Positions 13,302-24,489 of a DNA stretch of 64,000 nucleotides are shown piece by piece. Source of the stretch: Botryotinia globosa (taxonomy: Eukaryota > Ascomycota > Leotiomycetes > Helotiales > Sclerotiniaceae). The stretch's first letter is position 1, and each line of letters starts with the position of its first letter. The notes under the pieces are model-generated. The model saw only the letters and a list, made by a program, of their open reading frames with translations. It was not told the origin of the DNA and did not search any database. Both the position numbers and the translations under genes were made by a program. Location: assembly GCA_014898425.1 (NCBI GenBank), contig RCSZ01000009.1, positions 1,302,001 to 1,366,000 on the forward strand, written 5' to 3'.

Positions 13302-13990
13302 AGCTTGAGATTGGGATGTGATGAAGTATGTGATGGAGTAGAGAGGATATAAGAGAGCTGAGAGAGAGAAGAGAAATAAAGGGAAAGGACTAGAGCTGTG
13401 AGATTGTGGCAGTTGTAAAAATTGGCTGCAATGGATGGATGATTGGATAACTGAACCAGGGTTATAGGCGGAAACCTAAATTGTATTTTACCTTGACGAT
13501 AAAAAAGAAGACATTTGTAATACATACATACACACATCCATACACACATCGAGCTTCTCCTCCCCTTTACCATCTCACAACATTGGACATTCAAAACCTC
13601 ATACTCTGAAAAATTCAACTGAGATCCTCAATTATTGATTATTCTACTACCAACAATCAACTAAACTAAACTAGCATTATCATGATATAAAAAGAGACAC
13701 CAAAGATCCAATAGAGCTTTGAGATAATTCCAATTCCCCAACAAGAAGTGTCTTACATTCAAAATCGTAATTTACCATTGGGCAACATAACTTGAAAGCA
13801 AATCTGTTAGCCTCCCCTCCCATGTAGTAACCAGCCCTTGAACTTGCGTTGCGTTGCGTCGCATTACGTTGCATTAAAGAAGATCATTACCTTTCCCACC
13901 CCTACCATCCCATCTAACTTGATTCATTCCATCCCCCACCATATTTACAACCCCCATCCTATCTCATCTCGAACCCCATCCCGAGCTCTC
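13302..13990. other. Convergent 3' intergenic region
   Basis: This is 690 bp between the MED16 stop and the stop of the GST-fusion gene, presumably the two 3' UTRs. It contains short GTTGC/CATTAC reiterations near 13846-13876 but no gene-like frame. Confidence 0.6.
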
Positions 13991-16551
13991 TTAAGGTAAA
14001 TTGAAACCCCCATTGACCGCATCCGCTAGCTCACTTGTACCCGGCCTATTCATGGCATATCTCTCATAGGAATCAATGTACAATTCATCCGCACTAGTCG
14101 TCACCTTGACAAACTCGTTGTTCTCAATCGCATCAAACCAGATCGCCCAACGACTACCCGGTTGCGGATCTTGCCAATCTCGATAATGCTTAAGAACACG
14201 ACGGCAACGGAGGATCCATGGTGCAAAGTGAACATCGGTGTAAGTAAGTGTTGGGCCGAGGAAAAATGGTCCCTGAGGATCGCATACATCTACGATCTGA
14301 GAAATTTCATCGCGAAGTTTTGCGCTCAATTCTTCTTGCTTTTCATAATTTTGGGATTGAAGAAGTGCGTAGAATGTGGGGACAATTTTACGATCAATCT
14401 AGACAATTGTTAATGGATTGAACGAGAAAGGATTACAGAGACATACGTGGTCGGCCCAAAGTCTGCTGTGAGCTTTAGCTCGCGCATCCTGGGGAAATAG
14501 AGGTGGACCGGTTTGAAGGTCCTCGAGCTATAAGATGTTAGATGGTTGCCATATGATTATCGAAGGCTGGGAACTGCTTGAAAGCCAGTATAGAGTTGCC
14601 AAAAAATTGTAAGGCTTACGTATTCCATCAGGACAGTACTTTCACCACAACCCCAATCTCCATGACGAATAGCAGGAACCAATCCTCTGGGATTGACCTC
14701 TAACAAAGATTGAGGCTTTTTATATGGATCAACTTCAATATATTGATACTGAATACCTTTGGCTTCTAAAGCAATCCAAACTCGCTGAACAAAAGGACTG
14801 GCGCGGAATGTTAGTTCAACACAGGTATCTATTGATATTGCATGACTTTTATGCTTTATGTAAAGTAAACTTACCAAAAGCAACTGCCAAATAACTTCAA
14901 ATCATTCTCCTTGGTATGTTTCTTCACGGTACTCAAAGCTATGCCACTGGCTCTCTTGTGATAAGTTTTCTGTTCACAACTTGTGTTAGTAAATTTTCTA
15001 ACATATATGCAACTATTGCTTTCTATCCAAAGGATGTACCAAAAGAATGGGAGTAAGATCTTCTGGGCGAATCTTTTCAATTCATGTTCCGAAGGCGTTC
15101 GATATGGAGAGAGAAAAAATGCGTGAGGCTTGATATGATGTATTATACATTACGCCACGAGAAGGGACGGGGCAGAAAAGGGTAGGTAGGTAATCGAGGC
15201 CCAAAGATCTGCAATCGCGAAACGCCCTGTGGCTGCATTTCTTGCGATTGCATTTCTCCATGTGATTTTGGCTGGATAGCAACAATGATAGAACCAGAGG
15301 ATCTTACCTGGGTCTTTTTGTCCTCCTTCTCTCTCTTTTGAAGAAATCGAAGAATGCTGTTCTTCTTGATCTCATCACTTCTCGCCAGATCATGCTTGTG
15401 AGGTCCTGCAACACCATCACCCTTGCCGTTGCCACCGTTTCCATTGACACGCTGAATTTCATAGTATCGTTGACCTGTGGCGCCTGGATGATTGGGTGGG
15501 ATGTTTATGTTGTTGAGAGGAAGGGCAAATTGTTGTTGGTGAGGTCCAGCTTGCGCAAAAAAGTTGTTCGCTTGGGATGGATCTGCCGATGCGCCTCCAT
15601 CTGGTTGAAAATCTGACCGCAACATAGCACCTGGAAAGTACTCTGTAATCTTGATTTTGACATCGCACAGATCTCTTTCTCGCGCAGTGCGCTTTCGCTT
15701 CTTTTTGTTCGGATCATCGGATTTGGCAGTTCCTGGGGGCCTACCTTTGAGACGACAATCCCAGTAGTGAGAAACAAATGGCTTGCGCTTATATTTTTGA
15801 GTTGACCGATGGGAGTAAACGTTATCGACATGAGGAAAATATGTATTATACCTAAGATTGAGTCAATCAGCGAAATTCCACTTCAAAATTTGAGTCAATG
15901 AACTTACTCTTCTTCACTCAAAGTGATCATCTCATTGACATTAAATAACTTCTCTCTCCATGCCGCCAAATCCGGGGGATTAGGAACAATCTTGTGAGAA
16001 TGATGTCCAATGCTTTTCTGATCTGTTTCATCAGGTGTGCCAAATAAATTATCATCCTGCTGCAAATCTTGTGGCAAGCCTTGCTGCAATCTGCCAATTG
16101 GGTTATGGTGAAGAGAGGGACCTGCAGTCAAGATTCCGAATTGTCCTGGTCCAGGATGTTGTTGCTGAGGGGTATGGGGGCTGCCATTATTTTGAATGCT
16201 ATTTTGAAGTCCAGTATTTTGAATGCTATTTTGAAGTCCAGTATTTTGAATGCCATTATTCTGAACATGCATTTGAGGGTGCCCATTGTTTCGTTCAAAG
16301 GGGATTGGAGAAGGATATTGATGAGCAATAGGATGTCCTGCATTTGGATCCTGCAAGCTTCTCAAGTCTGGGTGATAGACAGAATTGTTATCATCTTGGA
16401 CCAGACCCGACAGATCGAGTCCTGCCTGGGATGTAAGAGTGTGGTGGTGAAGATGAGGTTGGCCATGCTGGAGAGCTTGTTCTGCTTGTGGTTGCAATTG
16501 TCTGTATGTTGTGGGTATCTGCTGGTGAAGACCTGAATTAACTTGATCCAT
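13991..16551 (-). CDS. Predicted fusion: Gln-rich/basic nuclear-type protein plus omega-like glutathione S-transferase
   Basis: Exons (minus) are 16551-15908, 15851-15308, 14969-14875, 14797-14620, 14527-14447 and 14398-13991. All phases match, giving 649 residues. Residues 1-210 are Gln/Asn/His-rich with a 9-residue tandem repeat (NTGLQNSIQ). Residues about 215-290 are a compact Tyr/Arg/Lys-rich block (DNVYSHRSTQKYKRKPF, YWDCRLKGRPPG, KKKRKR) that looks nuclear and possibly nucleic-acid-binding; I do not recognise the family. Residues 397-649 are a complete thioredoxin-fold GST. They carry CPFVQRVW (Cys428, omega-type active-site position), NPRGLVPAI, GESTVLMEYLEDL and the all-alpha C-domain. 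The GST exons have no ATG of their own in frame, and both flanking splice sites (GTAAGA donor, phase 0; GAACAG acceptor, phase 0) support fusion. Reading through the 338-nt intron instead would give a GST-less protein ending at 15143. Confidence 0.72.
16188..16262. repeat. 27-bp coding tandem repeat
   Basis: About 2.5 copies of a 27-bp unit within the first exon of the GST-fusion gene encode the repeated peptide NTGLQNSIQ. It keeps the reading frame and is probably polymorphic in copy number. Confidence 0.85.
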
Positions 16552-17106
16552 TCTGAAAAGCAGCACGGAACATGCGTGTTTGGAAACACAACACTCGCTG
16601 CTTTACTGTAATATGATGCTTTGGCGCGTCGCCGCTATCCGATCTACTTTTGATTGTTAGAGTGGAGTTTCGTAAGCCAGAACTAAAGAAGTAAAGCATT
16701 GTTACAGCCCTGGCTTTTTGAAGGTGCACTGTTCAGAGAAAGTCTTATCCGGGGGTTGGATGATCTTCGGCCGTCTTCTATCTCCCACATCCAAGTCTTC
16801 TGTCTTCCACATCCAAGACTACTCTTGAGCTACTGTACAAATGTACTGTTCAAACTTCAAAAGCACACAAAAGCACACAAAAGCACGAGGGTAAATTCTT
16901 GAATGCTATACAGGTGATCTATATGACGGATTTATGTATCAGGTAAATTTCAAAGTCATGATTTGCTTCATCGTCATAGTGGGAAAGCTAATTTCATCGT
17001 CATCGCTCAAATTTCTCAACAACCTTAGATGTCTCAATCTAAGAATCGTCTCGCACATCTATATATAATCTGGCTGTCTCATATCTATGAAGATCCACAT
17101 GCAAAC
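16552..17106. other. Intergenic, 5' leader of GST-fusion gene and 3' of P450
   Basis: No gene is visible. A short AAAGCACAC triplication occurs near 16858-16888. The region should contain the promoter of the fusion gene and the terminator of the downstream P450, but no specific signal can be named. Confidence 0.5.
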
Positions 17107-18858
17107 TCAGCGACGTCTTCGGATTCTAAATGGGGTTTGCGAATCTGGTGGCATGACTCCGTAACCAAAATGCTTCAAATCAGGCTTTGGTTTCCATCCA
17201 TCAGCCACCTGTAACTCGATATCAAAAGAGGTAGATAGCACTGCAAACGTCAAAAGTATTTGATGTTTCGCAAAGTGCCTGCCAGGACACATCCGCTCCC
17301 CAGACCCGTATGGAAACCATTGGCAGCTAAGTCCTTGTGTTGAAAACACAGGAGCAGGTTCTGATTGATTTGTCCAGCTCGGCTTCTCGCTATTTTCCTT
17401 TTCGTGATGGTCTTTCCCCGGGCCTTTCAGTTCTGGATATTTTAAAAATCGTCTTCCCCAGAACGTGCTCGCAGGATGGGATCCTCTGGCTCCCTCTGGG
17501 TTCCATAGTTTTTCGTTCATGTGTTCGGTATAATTGCAGACCGCAACATCAATGTTTGAAGGGACGGTCCAAGTACCAAGTTTAGATTCTTGCCGAGTCT
17601 TTCGAAGCATCAGCACCGAAACATACATTCTCAGAGTCTCTGCATAGATAGACTGTAGCAAGGGCGAATTGATTATCTTCTTTGAATCAAACGAAGACAA
17701 GCGCTCGGCCGTGTTGATAGCCTTTGATACTTCTTTATTTGCACCACCTGATAGGTCTTCTGACTGCATGGTTTCGAGGAGAAACCAGAACGTTGCTCTC
17801 ACGATGTTCGAGTTTAGCCTGGAATATTCAAGTGTCAGTAAGAATTAAGATCCCACCTGATGATGGAGAAGATAGTAGGAATAATCAAAGTTACCCGAAG
17901 AGCACAGCGAAGTCTGACGCAGCACAAGAATTATCATCCCATTCCTCGAATTGTTTGAAGACCTGATTTCTCAAGCCCATACACTTCAATCCCGATTTCT
18001 CATTCCACTCCGGCAAAAAGCAAGCCTGCTTCTGCCCACCCAAAGCAAATAATCTCCATTTCCGAAAAGCTTGGATACATCTTGCACGCACTTTCACAGC
18101 CTGTCGGTTGAAGATCTTGGGGAAACCGCTCAAGAGGAATGGTATACTTTCATCAAAGCTCCAGAGATCCTCTGCAAGATTTGGATTCTGACTCAGTAGA
18201 TGTGGGCCAAAGAATGCATCTGTGGTGGTTTGAAAGACAATATCTCGGACGAAGATATACAGATCAGAAAATTCAACCCACTCCTCAGTGATTTCACTCT
18301 CTGAGACCCACTGATATAGATTCTTCTCAAATTGCTGCACAAACGCTGTATGGGACGAGGGTCTACCGAAATCATGCGTGGCCTTACGCTCCAGGTAGTT
18401 GAACCTTTTGTCTGGTGTGATGAGACTGCTGGGTATTGCTTTGCTGCTCACTCCGGAGTCGTCCTGGCTCGCTATACTGATGGCTTTCTTTGACACATCA
18501 AGCATTCTCTGAAGGACCATAGACTTCATGGGTTCAAAGTCAAATATTTTGGGGTTTGATAGTACGTGTTGAATTTGGTCTTGTCCTCTGGCGATCCAAA
18601 GCTCATAGAATGGCAGTTTGAAACGAAGCAGTTCTTCCGGGGAGGTTGAGTCCCTGGAAATGTTAATAGGATAGGTGGACATTTCCGGATGTTCAACACG
18701 TACGATACTATCGATGCTAGATCGGTGAGATCTGTAAGAAACACCCGTAAATGTCCAATCAGGGGGTTTGTACCAGGTGCTAGGGGTGGTTTGGTTCTAT
18801 TGTTGTGCCAAAATATTATGACTACCAATACTATACTAACAATAATTGGTATCCACAT
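17107..18858 (-). CDS. Cytochrome P450 monooxygenase (CYP7/8-like, class E group IV style)
   Basis: This is an ER-anchored heme monooxygenase that oxidises a lipophilic substrate with electrons from a P450 reductase. Exons are 18858-18704, 18653-17895 and 17818-17107; introns are 18703-18654 (GTACGT...CCAG) and 17894-17819. They give 541 residues, the usual P450 length. Residues about 4-18 are an N-terminal membrane anchor (IIVSIVLVVIIFW), followed by the proline hinge KPPLAPGTNPLIGH. The ExxR motif is in YAETLR, and the heme loop is FPYGSGERMCPGRHF with the Cys ligand near residue 480. The I-helix threonine motif is weak: the stretch NSNIVRATFWFLLE lacks the common AGxxT. That pattern occurs in CYP7/CYP8-like enzymes that do not need classical oxygen activation. 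The substrate is unknown. Its position beside a second P450 and a pump suggests specialised metabolism. Confidence 0.9.
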
Positions 18859-20222
18859 AATGTCAAAAATATAATGGAAAAAGCTGGAAGTCGAAACAAA
18901 ATTAGACTTTTGTTGTTACTGATGAAAATGAAGAGTCAATGAAGTCATTTTATATGTATACCTCTTTGGCACAATAAACATTAATCAAGGTGATTATATA
19001 ATCATATGAAATATATAAATTTCTAAGTATAGTTGACTTAGTTTTAGCTTCTGTATATTTTGTAAAATTAACATGATTCTATTTTGTACGAAATCTGTGG
19101 GTTTCATTTCAAAACCATCGAGTTGGTGGTGTGCTACTTTGAAGGACAAAAAAGGAAACACGAAGCGAAGAATATGTATTTGCAATGCTCTCCAAGGCTA
19201 CCATAACATTCTCAGTACTCATTATTATGCACTCGATGCAAACAAAAGGCGCTGTCGGGGATCTATCTGCTTTCATATCAAGACATGTATCTCATCCAGT
19301 CTACCTTTCTGCTCGGTGCGAGATATGGGCGCGGTTTGGGATATTTCCTCCCATCTCATTGAAGTTACGACGCTTAAGTGTAGGTGGCTGCATTAATATA
19401 AATGGTCTGATCTGTCACCTGTGCATGATTGTAGGTATGCATCCATAGTGATGGTTGCATTGTTGGGAGTGATTCGACATGGCGAGGGTTTAGCCTTCTT
19501 CTTACGAGCAAGGATATCTCAACTTACCTTCTGTTCTTGTAGAATAGTTCGCATATGAAATCGGTGATTGCGCCAATGCAGGTGATGGAGACAGCGGATG
19601 ATCTATGTTCCTTCTTACGAGCACACTTTTCTCGGTCTCCTATTCTAGTCGGTGTATAAGAGCATGCATATGCAGTATGAACGTTGGTGGTTGCGTCGAT
19701 ACAGATAACACAAGGATAGAATGATGAAATCTGCCTCCCTTCCCTAGAAGGGCAGCTCCAGCTTTGTACCCATGTGGGTAGTTGGCTAAGTTCGGTTTTA
19801 TCTTGTTCTATAGCTGAGATGAGATACTTTTGGGCAGACCTTGTTGAGCCTCTTGCAGAAAATATTGACTCAAATAGATATTATACTATCTTTCAGCTGG
19901 GTTTCCAATTTATTCAAGAGATTTTCATATTTTCAAAGAATAAATAATATGCACAGCAGTCAATTTGTCACAACTTGAATCAAGGATTAGCCACACCAAG
20001 TGCGTGGATACTTATGATAACTTATTTTTTATTTTATTTTAAATTAAAGTTTTTGATTTTCAGAATTTCAATTAAATAATATTGAAAAATATTCAATCTT
20101 GAGACTTTCCTGCTAATCAGCCGTTAAGATCTCTACAATATCTTTGATATCTCTGCAGGTCGCCCGCAAGTCAAACCACATCTATGAGAGTATTATTGCA
20201 CATACTTGCTGACTCACTTTAG
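18859..20222. other. Intergenic with degenerate ~113-bp tandem repeats and an AT-rich stretch
   Basis: No complete gene is visible. Three decayed copies of a roughly 113-bp unit lie at about 19434-19740 (separate entry). An AT-rich segment (about 19860-20110) follows and directly precedes the truncated rhodopsin-like gene. An ATG-initiated 87-codon frame at 19185-19448 begins with a hydrophobic stretch but shows no family and no supporting splice structure. Confidence 0.5.
19434..19740. repeat. Degenerate ~113-bp tandem repeat
   Basis: TTCTTACGAGCA occurs at 19499 and again at 19612 (113 bp apart). GCATCC/GCATATG-type cores followed by GGTTGC or GATTGC occur at about 19439, 19551 and 19666 (112-115 bp apart). 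The constant spacing indicates an old tandem duplication. Coding character is lost or uncertain. Confidence 0.55.
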
Positions 20223-21271
20223 TGGTTTCTCAAGGTAGAGCATACGGATATCATTCATGGGATGCTACGATCGGAGACCTTACGAAACCCGTTCTACTGG
20301 CACAATGCCCTATCAACCTATTGCCATCCGTATCATTTCTCAATTCTAACAACTTACTAGCGGTCCCTCATTCTTGCCGCAGGTACCGGTCCCTTGACTT
20401 GGCTGATCAAACTGTCGCTCTTCAGTCTTATTTACCACGTTTTCAACCCGCTGGCCTACGTTCGCATACTGGCACTGGTTGGAATTGTTTTATCAGCCTC
20501 ATATTATATCACATCCACTGTTATCAATGTGTATTACTGCGGACCTCAAGGTGGTGGAACTGATCGACTTTCATACTTAGCGGGGTTAGCATCACTCACC
20601 TGCGGTGACCCAGCCGGCGTTATCCAGATTTTTAGCCCAACTACAGGAGTCGTTAATCTCGTCGTTGATATTTATCTCCTGGCCATTCCTCTGGCGGCAA
20701 TCTCGCATCTGAATCTACCGAGAAAACGAAAGATGGGTGTATTTTTCATATTTTTCTCCGGAGCAGGGTAGGTGACCCAAATTTTCCGAATATAACCATC
20801 AGATCACTGATTCTTACATCTCCAGAGCTTGCGTAATGAGTAGTCTTACGCTTTACTACCGCACCCTAGGGTTCAGCCATTCGTCATCATCTGATACTAC
20901 CTACCAGATAGTATCGGTTTTAACGGTCTCGTAAGTACTCGTGTTTTTGGTGAGAGTTTATGATGCACATTAAACTGACCTATAGAAGCACGGTTGAATA
21001 TACTGTGGGTGTTATTATTCCATGCATGGCGCCGTCTGCGAAGGCTTGGAACCATACTTCCGTCCATATCACATCCTATATGAGGTCCAGATTTGGAGGA
21101 TTTAACACCATGGACGATGCTCATTCAATACTGCACTACAGGCAAATGAGATCAGGAGCTAGGGGTCATGAGCTGCCATCTTCGATGAACACTGTCGATG
21201 TAATGCTTCTCCAAATTGATCCTAGAAGTTTAAAAGACCAAACTGAAGTTGAAAGTACACAATCATCCTAG
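20223..21271 (+). pseudogene. Fungal rhodopsin-domain (PTH11-related) integral membrane protein, N-terminus missing
   Basis: Four exons join in frame: 20223-20329, 20361-20767, 20826-20930 and 20986-21271. They give about 300 residues that start inside the protein. Recognisable family features are YGYHSWDATIGDLTKPVLLAQ-like extracellular loop residues, GTGPLTWLIKLSLFSLIYHVF, a long helix ending in VLSASYYITSTVINVYYC, VVNLVVDIYLLAIPLAA followed by NLPRKRKMG, and YRTLGF. The last helix (VEYTVGVIIPCMAPSAKAW) and a hydrophilic tail are intact. The acceptor at 20222 has no credible upstream exon: the preceding 250 bp is AT-rich, and the first two helices and the start codon are absent. It is therefore probably a 5'-truncated relic, although a distant first exon cannot be fully excluded. 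The family is inferred from the helix and loop pattern. Confidence 0.68.
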
Positions 21272-21824
21272 ATTGTGTGCATTTGAGCTAGAGGTGGAAA
21301 TGTCGAGTCGGGTGAGTGGATATCTGGAATCTTCTTTATATCTATCCTTGTATGTAAGACGTGCTTGTTATGACGGCCAAATGAATTGATGTCCTGAATT
21401 TCAGGGTATTTCGTGATGCTCAGGAAATGAAATCGTGACAGGTTAATATTCTAAACGAGAATGGGCAGAACCTCCGAATTATAATTTTGTCTACCCATCT
21501 GGAATGCAAGAGGGTTTCAACAGAAACCCTCTTAATATTGAGATTGCGAATGATGTATACAGCTCTACCATTAATAACTATCATACTCCTCGCATGCAGT
21601 ACCTAAGTCAATATTAAATTCGTGCCTAATTCGTAACTTGACAACCCTAAGGTAATTTATTTACCAGAACTTTCAAGGGTAACTATAGGCCTTCAATTTG
21701 GCATCTTTAAATTGTTATAAAAAATATCATTGTTGCAGTGTGCCTATAGTAGCTAGCTACATATCTGTAACCTTACCAGCAGAAAAATCAGACACCTTGT
21801 GGGGGTTCGTAAAAAACAAAACTT
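21272..21824. other. Convergent intergenic region
   Basis: This is about 550 bp between the rhodopsin-like gene stop and the second P450 stop. It is AT-rich with no gene. A short GAGGGTTTC...GAAACCCTC inverted repeat near 21508-21530 (9-bp arms) could act as a terminator-like hairpin or be chance. Confidence 0.5.
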
Positions 21825-23531
21825 TTACAAGTCTTCAGCAGATATTGGTATCACCTTATCAGAATCTGACACCAAAACCCTCCACTTTACGTTTTCATCC
21901 TCACTGTGTCTAGGACTGATTGTGACATTAATATCCTCATCTGGTGCAGCTGTTGTCTCCCAAAGAGCGGCCTTGTTGGAAGTGATGTGATCCCATTTTC
22001 CGTTAACAGGTACGACGTCAAACCGTAGAATTAACAGAGCAGCAAATGCCAAAATTTCGGTGGCTGCAAAATGACGACCAGGACAAAGGGTCGTTCCGCC
22101 ACCAAAACCACGAAAGGCAATCGGATTGTGACGTTTGTTCTCAGGCAAGAAGCGCAGGTGATTGAACGCTTCAACATCGGGACCCCAAGCAGACTTGCTG
22201 GTATGCTGAACGGGGCCTGGGATCAGCAAAGTATTTCCCTTCTTGAGAAGATACTTGCCGTCGAGCAAGAGATCCTTCATGACCATCCTGGTTGACATAC
22301 CGATGGTGTGAACTCGAAGTACCTCTTGCAATGTGGACACTAATATTGGACAATCGACTTTCACTCGTGTCATATCGATAGTGCGAATTGTGATGATTTT
22401 GCCGTTCTTCGTAGTAGTAGCCTCGTCGAGAACCTGGGAAATCTCCTTTCGGCAATCTGCCAATATTGATGGGTCGGCATATACGTGGTACACCATCCAG
22501 AAAGCACTAGGTGATGTGTTGGAAAGCAGCCCAATCGTATTTCCAACCTCAAATCTTGCAATATCATCAACAGGCAGCTTATGTTCCGTGCTATGATTGA
22601 AACGAGCTTTCATGAGAGCGGATGCCTCGTTATGACCGCCATTTTCAAAGTATTTGTTAAAAGCTCTGGTCATGTATTCACGGGCCTGATAGCACTCTCG
22701 GGCTAGTATCGATGGGAATAGATTCATAAGGAGAATAATAACCCCAGGCTGGAACTTCCTGGATAAAGTTAGCGACTAGACTAGACATGTACGGACGCAA
22801 AGTTTCTCCTCACCAGAAACCATCTGCAACAGCAGGATCTTTGAACGGGTTTTGGGGTCCATAAACTGAGTCGGTCGTAGCTATTGCAATTTCGCGCTTG
22901 ATAAAGTCGAAAAGCGATACAACAAGTTTTCCTTTGATTCCATCGATTGAAGCAGTAATATTCTGGGCCATGATACGATTCATCGCATCAAGTTCAGGCC
23001 CTGGTGAAAGCGGCTTGTGAATCGTTTTGTAGAATGTCATCGAATAACCCCAATCGCCCTCTTCGCCGTTGGTATTCGTATTGAGAATGTCATTCGCAAT
23101 CTTGCTTGATCCGCAGACACTCATGGCTCCCATAGCTTCCAGAGGAGGGAATGCCAAGTCTTTGTATTGTCGCTGAACGACAGGAATCAGCGACATGGAA
23201 TTGACAACATAGAGTCTGGCTCCTGGTATCCGGAGAGTGTAGATTGGTAAATCATGATTGTTTCTGTAGTTGAAGGTCAGAGACAGGTTCGCAGATACGG
23301 TATTATCCTAGCCATCAAGATTCTAAACCAAATACGAAAGTCTTTAACGCACCTTAACTCAATATAAAATTTAGATTTTTTCCGCGATAGTTGGATCATT
23401 GTACCGATAAACGGAAGAGATGTTGAGATTAGTGGAGGTTCACTCTCGTCTTGGGTGTAATGAAGGAGCGCATGGAGAAAGCCATAAACGGCAATCACGC
23501 CTGTAGCAACAATAGCAAGAGTGCTAGGCAT
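21825..23531 (-). CDS. Cytochrome P450 monooxygenase
   Basis: This is a second ER-bound P450. Exons are 23531-23353, 23263-22814 and 22758-21825, with introns 23352-23264 and 22813-22759 in matching phases, giving 520 residues. The first ATG with a membrane anchor (LAIVATGVIAVYGFLHALL) was chosen over an upstream non-ATG extension. The proline-containing hinge is SEPPLISTSLPFIGTM. The I-helix region GNTIGLLSNTSPSAFW carries the oxygen-activation Asn/Thr, ExxR is in LQEVLRV, and the heme loop is FRGFGGGTTLCPGRHF with Cys near residue 432. It shares the CPGRHFA loop and general build with the P450 at 17.1 kb but is clearly a different family member. Substrate unknown. It lies head-out from the 24-28 kb repeat-flanked pump. 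Confidence 0.9.
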
Positions 23532-24489
23532 ATCTGATATCTTCACTTTCTGATGCAGCAAATGAATAAACGAGCTGGCGGCAGATGGAATGAAGATGTT
23601 ATTAGAGAACTTGTTCAGCTATTATCGCAGTAGATGAGAAGATTTGCCAAAAAGCTTGATTTGCTTTTGCAAGAGCACTTATATTACTGCGCTCTATTAC
23701 AGCTTGTCTAAACGGAAAGATGCATTCCCGAACTCTCCAACAAAGTGAATTCAAAGATAGATTACTTGCTGCGCCTTTCGCGTTATTTGCACCCTGTCTA
23801 GCCGAGCCAAATAGTCCGAGTGGTATTGCTTGATTAGTTAGGTTTTCTTTGCAGGTTGAATTTGGGGCTATGACAGATTGTAGTCTCAATGTTTTAGTGA
23901 CATTTATTATGTGCCACACATTTGTGGATCTGGCATGCATTAGTGTACACCCTACCGAGTATTTAAAGGGGCACAGCAATAATGGCCATTATTGGTGTGG
24001 TAGGCCTTCCCAGCCTCGCCAGCCTTTGGTTGTATTCAACCGGAGCGTCGAAATAGTCAGCGAAACGACTAGGCCCCCACAATTGACTTAAACCACTCCA
24101 GGCAGCATTTCAATATAATATGATATTCTGTTATCAAGTGGGGACAATTCACTTTCCGGGGATATTCATTTTCCCCGACTAGAAACTAGTCAACTGTTTA
24201 TAAGAGCTGACTATTACTATAAGTAGCATTCGGGGCTATTTAGCTCCGACTCTTTTAACGAAGTTATATTTTGTAAAATTTGTCAGATCCCGCATTCACC
24301 CGAACTGATATATTTTTAATGATTACATATATATATACTATTAGAGAGTATATTCATTCCTCATATTCCCTTTATTAAGATAGTATAAAAAGAAAAGAAT
24401 ACTTATTAATAATTACTATATGTAGTAATTTAATATGATCATTCGTAAATAACGATTAAAATTAAAATTTAACTCGTCTTATAAGACTA
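23532..24489. other. P450 upstream region, AT-rich towards the right
   Basis: This presumably contains the promoter of the 21.8-23.5 kb P450. AT content rises sharply after about 24100. An open frame on the minus strand at 23602-23979 has no ATG start or domain and is not called. Confidence 0.5.

Noticed and set aside
19185..19448. 87-codon ORF with hydrophobic N-terminus, possibly a small secreted protein
   Set aside because: An alternative splice could extend it, but cysteine spacing fits no family I can name and the region is a decayed repeat; support too weak.
23602..23979. 125-codon minus frame upstream of the second P450
   Set aside because: It has no ATG start, lies in the P450 promoter and has no domain.
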